Counted from the stretch's first letter, positions 33,663-42,954 are shown. The stretch is DNA of 64,000 nucleotides from CAMYKD01 sp041617155 (GCA_041617155.1 JBFJPL010000005.1:1-64000); one strand, 5' to 3'. Numbers and translations: made by a program. The notes: generated by a model not told the origin, from the sequence alone.

Positions 33663-34349
33663 ATGAGCCACCCAGCTTTTGCCGATATCGGCGCCTGCGT
33701 GTTCGATGCCTACGGCACGCTGTTCAACGTCCATTCCGCCGTGGCGCGGGGCGGGCAGCCGCTCGGCGACAAGGCCCAAGGCGTTTCCGACCTGTGGCGG
33801 CAGAAGCAGTTGGAGTACACCTGGCTGCGCAGCCTGATGGGCAGCCACGTGGATTTCTGGCAAGTCACCCAGGACGGCCTGGACTATGCCCTAGCCGCCC
33901 ACGGCGTCGACGATGCCACGCTGAAACAGCACCTCATGGAGCTTTATCTGACGCTCGATGCCTATCCGGATGTGGCCGCCTGCCTGACCAAATTGAGGGC
34001 CGGCGACAAGGCGACCGCAATCCTGTCCAACGGCAGCCCGCACATGCTCGAGGCCGCGGTCGGCTCGGCCGGATTGGCCAGCCTGCTGGACAAGGCGCTG
34101 TCGATCGAAGCGGTCGGTATCTACAAGCCGGACAGGCGGGTCTATCAGCTTGCGGTCGAGCAGCTCGGCGTCGCCGCGGCGCGGATCTGCTTCGTGTCGA
34201 CCAATGCCTGGGACGCCTCGGGTGCAGCCCATTTCGGCTTCAAGGTGGCCTGGCTGAACCGCTTCAGCAAGCAGCCCGAGCGCCTGCCGGGCGAGCTCTC
34301 GGCGGTGATCACCACGCTCGCCGACCTGCCGCCGTTGCTTGGTCTCTAG
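33663..34349 (+). CDS. Haloacid dehalogenase type II (HAD superfamily)
   Basis: The 228-residue cytoplasmic protein matches L-2-haloacid dehalogenases: nucleophile Asp15 in CVFDAYGTLFNVHS, the region RQKQLEYTWLRSLMGSHVDFW, motif II Ser in AILSNGSPHML, Lys in GIYKPDRRVYQLA, and motif IV FVSTNAWDASGAAHFGF. These enzymes hydrolyse 2-haloalkanoic acids with inversion, but many homologues have other or no known substrates. It is followed 11 bp later by an alpha/beta hydrolase gene and then a dehydratase gene, and the three probably form an operon. Confidence 0.9.
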   Translation: MSHPAFADIGACVFDAYGTLFNVHSAVARGGQPLGDKAQGVSDLWRQKQLEYTWLRSLMGSHVDFWQVTQDGLDYALAAHGVDDATLKQHLMELYLTLDAYPDVAACLTKLRAGDKATAILSNGSPHMLEAAVGSAGLASLLDKALSIEAVGIYKPDRRVYQLAVEQLGVAAARICFVSTNAWDASGAAHFGFKVAWLNRFSKQPERLPGELSAVITTLADLPPLLGL

Positions 34350-34360
34350 GCCGCCATGTT

Positions 34361-35257
34361 GTGACCGCAGAGAGCGAGGCCTACAGCGAACGCTGGATCA
34401 CGGTCCAGGACGGGCTCAGGCTCTACGTGCGCGACTATGGCGACCGCCTGGCGCCTGGCAAACCGCTGTTGTGCCTGGGCGGCCTGACTCGCAACTCCAA
34501 GGATTTCCATCATCTTGCGTGCCGTCTGTCGGCCGAACGGCGAGTGATCTGCCCGGATTACCGGGGCCGCGGCCGTTCCGAGTACGACCCGGACTGGCGG
34601 CACTACCGGCCGGAAACCTACCTGCGCGATCTGGCGCACCTGCTCGCGGCCTGCAACCTTCATCGCGTAGTGGTCTGCGGCACTTCGATGGGTGGGCTGC
34701 TGTCCATGGCTCTGGGGGTCACCAATCCCACCGCCCTGGCGGGTGTCATCCTGAACGATGTCGGACCGGATCTGGCGCCGCAAGGTCTTACGCGGATCAT
34801 GAGCTATGTCGGCGTGGACCGCCCGCAGCACGACTGGGACGGCGCCATCGCCCATCTCCAGCAGCTGTTCGGCCGGGATTCCCACCGCGACGAGGCCACT
34901 TGGCGCCGGTTCGCCGAGGCGACTTATCGTCTGGCCGACGACGGCTTGCTGCACTATGACTGGGATGTGGCGCTGGCCAAGCCCCTGCTGCACAGCGGTG
35001 GCGCCTTGCCAGACCTTTGGAAGCTTTATGGCGCTCTCGCCAGGGTGCCGGTACTGGCGCTGCGCGGCGCCCTTTCCGACGTGCTCACAAAGGCGACCTT
35101 CGCGCGCATGGCCGGGGAGAAACCGGACCTCGTCCAGGTAACCGTACCGGACGTCGGCCACACCCCGGAACTTGACGAACCGCTAGCAGAGAAGGCAATC
35201 GATGACTTCCTCGCCCAACTCGACGGCCCAGGGCCCAAATGCCGAGAGTGGAGCTGA
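34361..35257 (+). CDS. Alpha/beta-fold hydrolase
   Basis: The 298-residue protein has an alpha/beta hydrolase core: oxyanion region LLCLGGLTRNSKDFHHLA, PDYRGRGRSEYDPDW, the nucleophile elbow VVCGTSMGGLLSMALG with the Ser, and a late histidine in VTVPDVGHTPELDEP; Asp in ALSDVLTKA is a candidate acid. The GTG start lies 11 bp after the dehalogenase stop. The 3' end overlaps the dehydratase gene by 56 bp, strong evidence of co-translation. The substrate is unknown; ester, lactone or diketone hydrolysis are all possible. Confidence 0.85.
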   Translation: MTAESEAYSERWITVQDGLRLYVRDYGDRLAPGKPLLCLGGLTRNSKDFHHLACRLSAERRVICPDYRGRGRSEYDPDWRHYRPETYLRDLAHLLAACNLHRVVVCGTSMGGLLSMALGVTNPTALAGVILNDVGPDLAPQGLTRIMSYVGVDRPQHDWDGAIAHLQQLFGRDSHRDEATWRRFAEATYRLADDGLLHYDWDVALAKPLLHSGGALPDLWKLYGALARVPVLALRGALSDVLTKATFARMAGEKPDLVQVTVPDVGHTPELDEPLAEKAIDDFLAQLDGPGPKCREWS

Positions 35258-36272
35258 TGCGGCCGAGTTGCCGCTCCCGAGCTTCGCCGACATCGAGGCG
35301 GCCGCGGCCCGCCTGGCCGGTCAGGCCGTGGTCACCCCGCTGCTGGAATTCCCGGCGCTGAACAGCGAGCTTGGCGGGCGGGTCTTGATCAAGCCGGAGA
35401 CACTACAGCGCACCGGATCGTTCAAGTTCCGTGGCGCCTACAACAAGATCACTCAGCTGCCGCGAAAGGCGAGGGCCGCCGGCGTGGTCGCCTACTCGTC
35501 TGGCAACCACGCCCAGGGCGTCGCCGCGGCCGCGGCCTTACTGGGTGTGCCGGCAGCCATCGTGATGCCGTCCGACGCGCCCGCCATCAAGATCGACAAC
35601 ACCCGCGGCTATGGCGCCGAGGTGGTCCTCTACGACCGTTACCAAGAGGTTCGCGAGGGTGTCGCCAAGGCGCTTGCCGAGCAACGTGGCGCGACCCTCG
35701 TGCCGCCCTATGACGACCCGGACATCATCGCCGGCCAAGGCACCTGCGGGCTTGAAACCGCGCGCCAGGCGGCAGCCCTCGGTGCCCGGCTGGACGCCAT
35801 GCTGGTGTGCTGCGGTGGCGGTGGGCTGGTCTCCGGCACGGCGCTGGCGATGGCCGAGCTGAGCCCGGAAACCGCGCTCTATTCGGTCGAGCCCGACGGC
35901 TTCGACGATACCGCCCGATCGCTTGCCGCTGGCCGGCGGCTCGAAAACGCGCCCGACGCGCGATCGTTCTGCGATGCGCTCCTAGCGCCGACGCCGGGCG
36001 CTCTCACGTTCGCCTTGAACCGGCGCCTGCTGGCCGGCGGTTTGGCGGTGAGCGATGCGGAAGCCGGCGCGGCCATGGCCTACGCCTTCCGTCACCTCAA
36101 GCTGGTGGTCGAGCCCGGCGGCGCGGTGGCCTTGGCCGCCGTGTTGAGCCGCCGGTTCGACGTGCGTGGCAGAACCGTCGCGTTGACGCTGTCCGGGGGC
36201 AACGTGGATCCCAAGATTTTTGCGGATGCCGTTACCGGATCGCCGCGACCGACCGGGGCCAGGTCACTCTGA
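35202..36272 (+). CDS. PLP-dependent threonine/serine dehydratase family protein
   Basis: The 356-residue protein is a fold-type II PLP enzyme with the cofactor lysine Lys75 in RTGSFKFRGAYNKI, the substrate loop SSGNHAQGVA, and the phosphate-binding glycine loop CCGGGGLVSGTA. It lacks the C-terminal regulatory ACT domain of biosynthetic IlvA, which points to a catabolic threonine or serine dehydratase, or an amino-acid racemase of the same family. It overlaps the preceding hydrolase gene by 56 bp, and GAAGG lies upstream of its ATG. It is convergent with the bactofilin gene, 18 bp apart. Confidence 0.9.
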   Translation: MTSSPNSTAQGPNAESGADAAELPLPSFADIEAAAARLAGQAVVTPLLEFPALNSELGGRVLIKPETLQRTGSFKFRGAYNKITQLPRKARAAGVVAYSSGNHAQGVAAAAALLGVPAAIVMPSDAPAIKIDNTRGYGAEVVLYDRYQEVREGVAKALAEQRGATLVPPYDDPDIIAGQGTCGLETARQAAALGARLDAMLVCCGGGGLVSGTALAMAELSPETALYSVEPDGFDDTARSLAAGRRLENAPDARSFCDALLAPTPGALTFALNRRLLAGGLAVSDAEAGAAMAYAFRHLKLVVEPGGAVALAAVLSRRFDVRGRTVALTLSGGNVDPKIFADAVTGSPRPTGARSL

Positions 36273-36290
36273 CTAGGAATTCAGGAGGCG

Positions 36291-36731
36291 CTAGGATTTC
36301 TTGGGCTTGGACGTGCCGTTCGCCGCCGGTGCGGGCGCGTCAGCCTCGTCGTTGACCGCGGCGAGCTGGACCTTGGGCGGGTCGGGCTGGGCAACCTTCA
36401 TACGGCGGAGATTGCCCTCCAAAGTCGCGCCCTGCTCGATCGTCAGGTGGTGATGGACGATATCGCCCATGACCTTGGCATTCTTGCTCAAGGCAACGCT
36501 TTCGGCCTCGACCTGGCCGACGATAGCGCCAAAAACCCGGAGATCCTTGGCCGCGATCGACCCCTCGACCTGGGCCTGTTCGCCAATGGTCAGGGTACGG
36601 CTTTTCACGTCGCCGACCACCGTCCCGTCCATTTGGATATCGCCCTCTGTGATCAGGTCACCGGTGATCGTGACGTCACTGGCGATGATGGAGGGCGAGG
36701 CGCTCTCGCCACCTTCAACCTTTGAAAACAT
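36291..36731 (-). CDS. Bactofilin (polymer-forming cytoskeletal protein)
   Basis: Bactofilins form nucleotide-independent filaments attached to the membrane and guide local cell-wall synthesis. The 146-residue protein has the right-handed beta-helix core with hydrophobic and Gly repeats: DVTITGDLITEGDIQMDGTV, GDVKSRTLTIGEQAQVEGSI, KDLRVFGAIVGQVEAES and KVMGDIVHHHLTIEQGATL, flanked by short unstructured ends. Its start overlaps the end of the M23 endopeptidase gene by 17 bp. This pairing is widespread and indicates that the bactofilin scaffold positions the peptidase. Confidence 0.93.
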   Translation of the reverse strand: MFSKVEGGESASPSIIASDVTITGDLITEGDIQMDGTVVGDVKSRTLTIGEQAQVEGSIAAKDLRVFGAIVGQVEAESVALSKNAKVMGDIVHHHLTIEQGATLEGNLRRMKVAQPDPPKVQLAAVNDEADAPAPAANGTSKPKKS

Positions 36732-38325
36732 ACTTGCCCGCCTTGAGGAACTTCATCGGATCGCGCGGCTTGCCATTGACCTGCACCTCGTAGTGGACGT
36801 GCGGTCCCGTGCTGCGGCCGGAGCTGCCGAGCAGGCCGATCTTGTCCCGGTGGCCGACCGTCTGCCCGGCCTTGACCAGGAGCTTGCGCAGGTGGGCATA
36901 GCGGGTGCGGATGCCGTGGCCGTGATCGATCACGATCACGCGGCCGTAGCGGCCCTTCCAGCCGGCAAACACCACCCGGCCGGGCGCCGTGCTCATGACC
37001 GGCGTGTGGATCGGCGCGGCCAGGTCCATGCCGTAGTGCGAGGAGGTGCGGCCATTGACCGGGTCGGTGCGCGGGCCGAAGGTGCTGGTGATCCGGAATT
37101 GATCGAGCGGCGCGGTCAACGGGATGCTGCGCACCACCTGCTGCAGTCCCTCCCAACGGTCCATCTGCATGTCGAGTAAGGCGGTCGAGGCCTGCAGCGA
37201 CTGGATCGGGTTTTCCTCGACCACGTAGTCGCCCGGAATGAAGGGGCCACCCTGGCCCACGTTCAAGCCTTCGATGTCGAGACCGGACAGCAGCGAATTG
37301 ACGTCGAGGCCGGTCATAGCCACCGTCTGCTCGAAGGTGTCGATGCTGAGCGTCGTACGTTCGGACAAGCGATCGACGATGGCCTGCTGGGTGTCGCGCA
37401 TACCGACCAGGCGCTGCTCGAGCCCGGTGATCCGGGTTTGCAGGAAGGAACGCTCCTTCTGCAGCCTTTCGCCCTGCACACTGGCGACGCCCAGCGAAGA
37501 CTGCAGCGCGGCAATTTCCATCTCCAGGCTGTCCTGATGACGCTGCGCCTGACCGAGTTGCTGCTCCAGCCGATCGACGTTCCGGCGCAGCTGCCGCTTG
37601 GCGTCGACCAAGTTCCGGCGCGCGCTCTGCGAGTGCTCGAGCTGCTGGTTCAGATCGGCCACTGTCGTTTCGAGCACGCCACGCGATTTGGAGACCTCCG
37701 AGAGTTCGGTCTCGACCTGGCGGAGCCGCTGGGTGACATGACGCTGTGCCTCGACGACCTGGGCCGCTTCGGCCTCTCCGGGCGCCAAGGTCTCGGCCAC
37801 CTTCGCCAGCTTCGACTCCAACCCGGGATTGTTGTTCGTGAGCAGGTCCAGATCCGCCTCGAACATGGCCAACCGCTCGCGTAGTCCGTCGCGGGCGAGC
37901 GCCACACGGGCTCGTTCGGTTTGTGACTTCTTGAGCTGCCATTCGACGCTGGCCAGTTCGTCCTTCGCCTTGCCGGTACGGGCCAGCAAGGACAGCAGAT
38001 AATTCTGGTTTTCTTCCAGGTTCCGGGTGATCTGCGTGAACTGCTCGTGATATTCGCTGACCTCGGTCAGCAGATCGAGATAAGCCAGTCTCTGACGCTC
38101 TATCTCGTTGTCCCGGCCGGCCACGATCTGGTTGTGAAACACCACGTTGACGCTGGAATAGGTCACCCAAGCCGCAGCCGTCAGGATCGCTATGATAACG
38201 GAGATCTGCAGGTGGCGGGACACGCGTAGATAGCGTACCCGTCCGTCGGCCCGCAGGAAAAGCTCCCGTTCAATAAGCAGTCGCTCAGTAATGGCTGAGA
38301 CCTTTTGTCTGAGTTTGCCGGTCAC
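36715..38325 (-). CDS. M23-family peptidoglycan endopeptidase with coiled coil
   Basis: The 536-residue inner-membrane protein has a short cytoplasmic N-terminus, one membrane helix near residues 40-62 (ISVIIAILTAAAWVTYSSV), a long periplasmic coiled coil (about 70-310) and a C-terminal LytM/M23 domain. The zinc motifs are present: HYGMDLAAP for the HxxxD site and GPHVHYEVQV for the HxH site, so it should be catalytically competent and cleave peptide cross-links. The GTG start has AGAGGA upstream. Overlap with the bactofilin gene argues for joint function in cell-shape control. Confidence 0.93.
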   Translation of the reverse strand: MTGKLRQKVSAITERLLIERELFLRADGRVRYLRVSRHLQISVIIAILTAAAWVTYSSVNVVFHNQIVAGRDNEIERQRLAYLDLLTEVSEYHEQFTQITRNLEENQNYLLSLLARTGKAKDELASVEWQLKKSQTERARVALARDGLRERLAMFEADLDLLTNNNPGLESKLAKVAETLAPGEAEAAQVVEAQRHVTQRLRQVETELSEVSKSRGVLETTVADLNQQLEHSQSARRNLVDAKRQLRRNVDRLEQQLGQAQRHQDSLEMEIAALQSSLGVASVQGERLQKERSFLQTRITGLEQRLVGMRDTQQAIVDRLSERTTLSIDTFEQTVAMTGLDVNSLLSGLDIEGLNVGQGGPFIPGDYVVEENPIQSLQASTALLDMQMDRWEGLQQVVRSIPLTAPLDQFRITSTFGPRTDPVNGRTSSHYGMDLAAPIHTPVMSTAPGRVVFAGWKGRYGRVIVIDHGHGIRTRYAHLRKLLVKAGQTVGHRDKIGLLGSSGRSTGPHVHYEVQVNGKPRDPMKFLKAGKYVFKG

Positions 38326-38804
38326 CAGGTCCGTCCTCTCTTCAAACTCACCTGCCGCGCCACATCACTGTTGCGCAGCCCAGCCGCCCTAGGGCGGTTT
38401 AGAAGCGGTCAGTCGGTCGAACCTGGCAGTTTCACGTACCTGACGGCACCTCCCCGTCAATCGTAACGCACTTCAGAAATCAGAACCCCTGTCACTCGGC
38501 TGGATTGTCCTCGATCGGCTCCGAAACCCCTTGAAAGCCGAACGGTTCGTCCACCCCTTTTTGTTGCTGGAAGCCTAGCCAGCGATGGGCGAACAGGCAA
38601 GTGATAACTGTGGGGCAAATCTCTGAAAAAGAGCCAGGTTTCTCCTCTTGACAGTTGCGCGGACCTAGTAGAAATCGATAAATATAAGAATTTATTAATC
38701 CCGCTCGGAGGCATGCAGCCCTTGGATCTACGGGCGATTCCGTTTTCTACCATTGCTTGAATTTCAGTTTGCGCGGCACGGTTGGCCGCAAACCCAACTC
38801 TACC
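38326..38804. other. 479-bp region without a convincing gene; AT-rich island
   Basis: This gap separates the M23 gene start from the cysNC stop. No ORF here looks coding; the 98-codon frame on the minus strand lacks family-like sequence. Bases about 38660-38702 are strikingly AT-rich (GATAAATATAAGAATTTATT) against the GC-rich surroundings, and a TTGACA-like hexamer lies at 38648. The promoter of the M23-bactofilin operon should lie nearer 38330-38450. Confidence 0.6.
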
Positions 38805-40709
38805 TCAGGTTTCCGATCCGGCGGGCACGGCTTCCCGGATAAAGGTCCGTTCGACATAGTCGACGATTTTTTGCACGCATAAGTCGATAGACTGCTTTGC
38901 GGTGCCGACAGTCAGTTCGGGTTCGAGGGGCGGCTCGTAGGGCGCCGAAATTCCCGTGAATTCCTCGATCTCGCCAGCCCGAGCCCGGCGGTACAGCCCC
39001 TTCGGATCGCGCCGCTCGCAGGTCTCCAGATCGGCCTGGATATAGATCTCGTGGAACCCGGCGCCGCAGGCGGCCCTGGCCCGGTCGCGATCGGTCTGGT
39101 AGGGCGAGATGAAGGCCGTAATGCAGATCATGCCGGCGTCGGCGAAGAGCGCCGCGGTCTCGCCCACCCGGCGAATGTTCTCCGCCCGGTCCTGGGGCGA
39201 GAAACCCAGGTTGGCGTTGAGCCCTCGGCGAATGTTATCGCCGTCCAGCACATAGACATGGAAACCCTTCTGGAACAGCCGCTGTTCGACCGCCATGGCC
39301 AAGGTCGATTTGCCGGCACCCGACAGCCCGGTGAACCAGAGCACGCCACCGCTGTGGCCGTTGCGCCGGGTTCGGATTTCCGCCGTGAGCCGGTGCTCGA
39401 CGCTGGTCAGATTGGTCGATTTTACGGTCAACGCCTGGCGCTGGTCCGGATAGCCCTCCATGGAAATTACACCGCCGGCCACGGTGTCGTAGCCGTCGAT
39501 CAGCACGCAGCGTCCGGTTTTGGCAATCGTCCGGAATTCGTCGACGACCAGTATCTGCCGGCTCCGCAGGATCACCTCGGCCACTGCGTTTCGTTCGACC
39601 TGCTGGCCGGGCCGGTTGGCCAGGGTGTCGGTATCGATCACCCGTTCGATCGACTGGACCGTGACCCGGGCCTCCTGCGTGGCAATCTTCGCCTTGTATT
39701 GCTTGCCGACCTCCAGTGGTTTGTGGGCCAGCCAGAATAGATGGGCGCGAAACACCGTCGTCAGTTGCGGCGGCCTGTCGAGGCGGCTGGCCACCTCGCC
39801 GCGTTCGACGAAAATCTGGTCGTCCAGGGTGATGCCGACGGACTGCCCGGCGCGGGCGGAAACCGGCAACTGCTCGACGTTCCAGTCCTCGATCGAGCGG
39901 ACTTCAGCGGTCTTGTTGGATGGTGAGAACAGCAGGGTGTCGCCGACGCGCAGCGTGCCGGATTCGATGCGCCCGGCGAGAATGCGCCGCCGGTCGAACT
40001 TGTAGATGTCCTGTATCGGCATGCGCAGGGGTTGCTCGATCGGCCAGGTGACGTTGTCGAAGCGATCGAGCGCGTCCAGAACGCTCGATCCGGCGTACCA
40101 TGCTGTCCTCGCGGAGACCGTTGCGACGTTGTCGCCGTCACGCGCCGAAACCGGCACGACGAAGGCTGGCGTGATTCCGATTTCACCCAGGTATTCCGTG
40201 ATCTCGCGGCTTACCTCGGTAAAGCGGGTCTCGTCAAAGCCGATCAGGTCGAGCTTGTTGACCACGACGGCGACCTGGCGAATGCCGAGCAGATACAGCA
40301 GATAGCCGTGACGGCGGGTCTGTTCGCGCACGCCCTCGGCGGCATCGATCACCAGAACCGCGGCATCCGCGCTGGCGGCGCCGCTCACCATGTTGCGCAG
40401 GAACTCGCGGTGGCCCGGCGCGTCGATGATGACGTAGTCGCGCTTGTCGGTCTTGAACCAAATCTGGGTGCTGTCGATGGTGACCGCCTGATCCCGCTCG
40501 GCCTGGAAGGCGTCGAGCACGAAAGACCACTCGATCGCCGCACCGCGGCGCGCCGAGACCGCCTTGAGTTCCTCCTCCTTGCCCGGCGGCAGGGAACCGG
40601 TGTCGAACAGCAGCCGGCCGATCAAGGTCGACTTGCCGTGATCGACATGGCCGACCACGACGATCTTCAGGGGCGGCAGGGCCGTGTGTGCGGTCTGACC
40701 GGCGGCCAT
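38805..40709 (-). CDS. cysNC: Fused sulfate adenylyltransferase large subunit / adenylylsulfate kinase
   Basis: This 634-residue fusion activates sulfate: the N-terminal CysN GTPase part (VVGHVDHGKSTLIGRLLF, DAPGHREFLRNM, NKLDLIGF) regulates ATP sulfurylase, and the C-terminal CysC part (WFTGLSGAGKSTLAMAVE) phosphorylates APS to PAPS. CysN occupies about residues 1-430 and CysC 445-634. The ATG at 40709 shares one base with the cysD stop (TGATG), so translation is coupled. PAPS can feed sulfation or assimilation; no reductase genes are adjacent. Confidence 0.95.
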   Translation of the reverse strand: MAAGQTAHTALPPLKIVVVGHVDHGKSTLIGRLLFDTGSLPPGKEEELKAVSARRGAAIEWSFVLDAFQAERDQAVTIDSTQIWFKTDKRDYVIIDAPGHREFLRNMVSGAASADAAVLVIDAAEGVREQTRRHGYLLYLLGIRQVAVVVNKLDLIGFDETRFTEVSREITEYLGEIGITPAFVVPVSARDGDNVATVSARTAWYAGSSVLDALDRFDNVTWPIEQPLRMPIQDIYKFDRRRILAGRIESGTLRVGDTLLFSPSNKTAEVRSIEDWNVEQLPVSARAGQSVGITLDDQIFVERGEVASRLDRPPQLTTVFRAHLFWLAHKPLEVGKQYKAKIATQEARVTVQSIERVIDTDTLANRPGQQVERNAVAEVILRSRQILVVDEFRTIAKTGRCVLIDGYDTVAGGVISMEGYPDQRQALTVKSTNLTSVEHRLTAEIRTRRNGHSGGVLWFTGLSGAGKSTLAMAVEQRLFQKGFHVYVLDGDNIRRGLNANLGFSPQDRAENIRRVGETAALFADAGMICITAFISPYQTDRDRARAACGAGFHEIYIQADLETCERRDPKGLYRRARAGEIEEFTGISAPYEPPLEPELTVGTAKQSIDLCVQKIVDYVERTFIREAVPAGSET

Positions 40710-41503
40710 CACATATAGCCGTCGGCGCGCAGCCGCTCGAAGGCGTCTTCGCGCTCGTGGTCCATGGCCCGTCCGGCGCGCTCCGACGTGGTCGTGGCCT
40801 CCAACTCCGCAATGATCTCATCGACCGTCGACGCCTTCGATTCGATCGGGCTGGTGATGTCCTGGTCGCCGAGCGAGCGGTAGCGCTGGCCCTTGCGGGC
40901 GAAGTAGAGCGGCACCACGGGTATGTTCTCGCGCTTGATGTAGCGCCAAATATCCAGTTCGGTCCACTGCAGCAGCGGGTGGACGCGCAGGTGAGTGCCG
41001 GGTGGAAAATCGGTCTTGTACTGGTCCCAGAACTCGGGCGGCTGGTCGCGGAAGTCCCACTGCCCGCTTTCGTCGCGCGGGCTGAACACCCGCTCCTTGG
41101 CACGGACCGCCTGCTCGTCGCGGCGGATGCCCAGAATCAGGCCGTTCAAACCGTGCTTTTGGACCGCCTGTTTCAACCCGGCGGTCTTGCGCGCCGCCGA
41201 GCGCGCCGCCGGCGGCAGGGTGTCGTCCACATCCTCGAGCGGCGGACAGTCCTCGGTCAAGAGCTCGAGCCCCCACTCGACCGCATAGCGCTTCCGGAAG
41301 GCATACATCTCCTTGAACTTCCGGCCGGTATCGACGTGCAGCACAGGAAACGGCACATGGCCGAAGAAAGCCTTGCGCGCCAGCCAGACCATGGCATTGG
41401 AGTCCTTGCCGAGCGACCAAAGCATGGCGAGCGGCTCGATCCGGTTATAGGCCTCGCGCAGGATGTAAATCGACTGCGCTTCCAGTTCGTCCAGGCGTTG
41501 CAT
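40709..41503 (-). CDS. cysD: Sulfate adenylyltransferase small subunit
   Basis: CysD is the catalytic ATP-sulfurylase subunit that makes APS from ATP and sulfate with CysN. The protein starts near LDELEAQSIYILREAYN, has the PP-loop LWSLGKDSNAMVWLARKAFF, then LHVDTGRKFKEMY and the late REnIPVVPLYFARKG-like region. From the ATG at 41503 it is 264 residues, somewhat shorter than the 300-residue E. coli protein. A longer upstream frame exists but looks non-coding. cysNC follows with a 1-bp overlap. Confidence 0.94.
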   Translation of the reverse strand: MQRLDELEAQSIYILREAYNRIEPLAMLWSLGKDSNAMVWLARKAFFGHVPFPVLHVDTGRKFKEMYAFRKRYAVEWGLELLTEDCPPLEDVDDTLPPAARSAARKTAGLKQAVQKHGLNGLILGIRRDEQAVRAKERVFSPRDESGQWDFRDQPPEFWDQYKTDFPPGTHLRVHPLLQWTELDIWRYIKRENIPVVPLYFARKGQRYRSLGDQDITSPIESKASTVDEIIAELEATTTSERAGRAMDHEREDAFERLRADGYM

Positions 41504-41719
41504 GGGTTCCGGGTCGCTTAAGGATCGGCATAGGATCGTCGGCGAGAGGGACAAGGCCTCCCGGGGTTCGCCGATTAGCGCCTTTGTGGCCCCGAGGCAA
41601 CCTTTTTCCGCTCGGGAATAGTCACCGTGACATGCCGATGTAGCCTTGACGGTCCGAGCCTTTCGCGGGATTTCTATAGCGCTAGTCGGCCTCGCGATCA
41701 GACCTGGGGAGCAACAGCC

Positions 41720-42922
41720 ATGGCAAGGGCCCGCCCGACCGCATCGGACGGAGGCGACGAGGCAAGTGCGGCAATCTGGCGGCAGGGATTCCGGCCTTTC
41801 TTCCTGGGCGCGGCCTTGTGGTCGGCGGCGGCACTGGCGCTTTGGATCCCGGCCCTGACCCACGGTCTGGTCCTGCCCAGCGGTTTCGGCGCGGCGGCCT
41901 GGCACGCCCACGAAATGCTGTTCGGTTTCGCCGCCGCGGCGATCGCCGGCTTCCTCTTGACGGCGATCCCGAACTGGACCGGCCGCCTGCCGATCCAGGG
42001 CACCCGGCTCGCCTTTCTGTTCACCCTGTGGGCCGCTGGCCGCATCGCCGTCGCCACCTCGTCGCTGGTCGGCGAGTGGCTGGCCGCGACAGTGGACGTC
42101 GGCTTTCTCGCGACCCTCTGCGCCATGGTTCTGCGCGAGATCCTGGCCGGCCGGAACTGGCGCAATCTGCCGATGGCTGGCGTGCTGGCCGTGCTCGCCC
42201 TGGCCAATCTCACAACCCATCTGGAGCCGCTCGGCCTCGCGGACACCAGCGACCTGGGCCAGCGCCTGACGATTGCCACCGTCGCGTTCCTCATCACCTT
42301 GATCGGCGGCCGGATCGTGCCGAGCTTCACCCGCAATTGGCTGAACAAGCGCAGCGAAACCGCGTTGCCGAGGACTTTCGGCCGGCTCGACCGCGCGACC
42401 GTGGCGGTCACGGCCTTGACCGGCCTTGGCTGGACCCTGCTGCCCGAGTCGGCGTTGACCGGCGTCCTGGCGCTTGTGACCGCCGCCGCCCAAGGTCTAC
42501 GCCTTTCCGGCTGGCGCGGCCACAAGACCGGCGCCGAGCCTTTGGTCTGGGTGCTCCATCTTGGCTATGCCTGGCTGCCGATCGGCTTCGCGCTACTAGG
42601 TGTCGCGATCCTGACCGATCTGCTGCTGCCAAGCGCCGCCTTCCACGCCCTGACGGCAGGGGCCATGGGAACCATGATCCTGGCGGTCATGACGCGCGCC
42701 ACCTTGGGCCACACCGGCCGGGCGCTGACCGCCGGTCCGGCGACGCTCGCCATCTACGCCCTGGTCACGCTCGCGGCCCTGCTTCGCCTGCTCGCGCCGC
42801 TCTTCGGCGGCGCGGAACTGCCGGTCATGGCCGTGGCCGGCCTGTCGTGGATCGCCGCCTTCGGTCTTTTCGCCACGGCCTATGGTCCTCTCCTCATTGG
42901 TGCCGAGCACCGCAGCGATTAG
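41720..42922 (+). CDS. nnrS: NnrS-family heme-copper membrane protein
   Basis: NnrS proteins are multi-helix inner-membrane proteins with heme and copper that protect cells against nitrosative stress and are usually controlled with denitrification genes. The 400-residue protein has the family opening WRQGFRPFFLGAALWSA, the HAHEMLFGFAAAAIAGF motif, TAIPNWTGRLPIQG, GRIVPSFTRNWLN and AGAMGTMILAVMTRATLGHTG. The ATG at 41720 has GGGGAG upstream. It is convergent with the CBS-nqr operon; a partial second copy of its 3' end exists at 51617. Confidence 0.92.
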   Translation: MARARPTASDGGDEASAAIWRQGFRPFFLGAALWSAAALALWIPALTHGLVLPSGFGAAAWHAHEMLFGFAAAAIAGFLLTAIPNWTGRLPIQGTRLAFLFTLWAAGRIAVATSSLVGEWLAATVDVGFLATLCAMVLREILAGRNWRNLPMAGVLAVLALANLTTHLEPLGLADTSDLGQRLTIATVAFLITLIGGRIVPSFTRNWLNKRSETALPRTFGRLDRATVAVTALTGLGWTLLPESALTGVLALVTAAAQGLRLSGWRGHKTGAEPLVWVLHLGYAWLPIGFALLGVAILTDLLLPSAAFHALTAGAMGTMILAVMTRATLGHTGRALTAGPATLAIYALVTLAALLRLLAPLFGGAELPVMAVAGLSWIAAFGLFATAYGPLLIGAEHRSD

Positions 42923-42938
42923 GGCTCCTACGCACAAA

Positions 42939-42954
42939 CGCGGCTCAAGCCGCG
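42939..42954. terminator. Hairpin downstream of nnrS
   Basis: CGCGGC (42939-42944) and GCCGCG (42949-42954) pair around TCAA, 17 bp after the nnrS stop. A related sequence follows the nnrS fragment at 51797-51815. No strong T-run follows. Confidence 0.4.

Noticed and set aside
38457..38753. 98-codon minus-strand ORF in the gap before cysNC
   Set aside because: It crosses the AT-rich island, has no ribosome-binding site and no family-like sequence.
41504..42493. Long upstream extension of the cysD frame to 42493
   Set aside because: The added 330 codons are antisense to nnrS and biased in Gln, Arg and Gly; CysD similarity starts at 41503.
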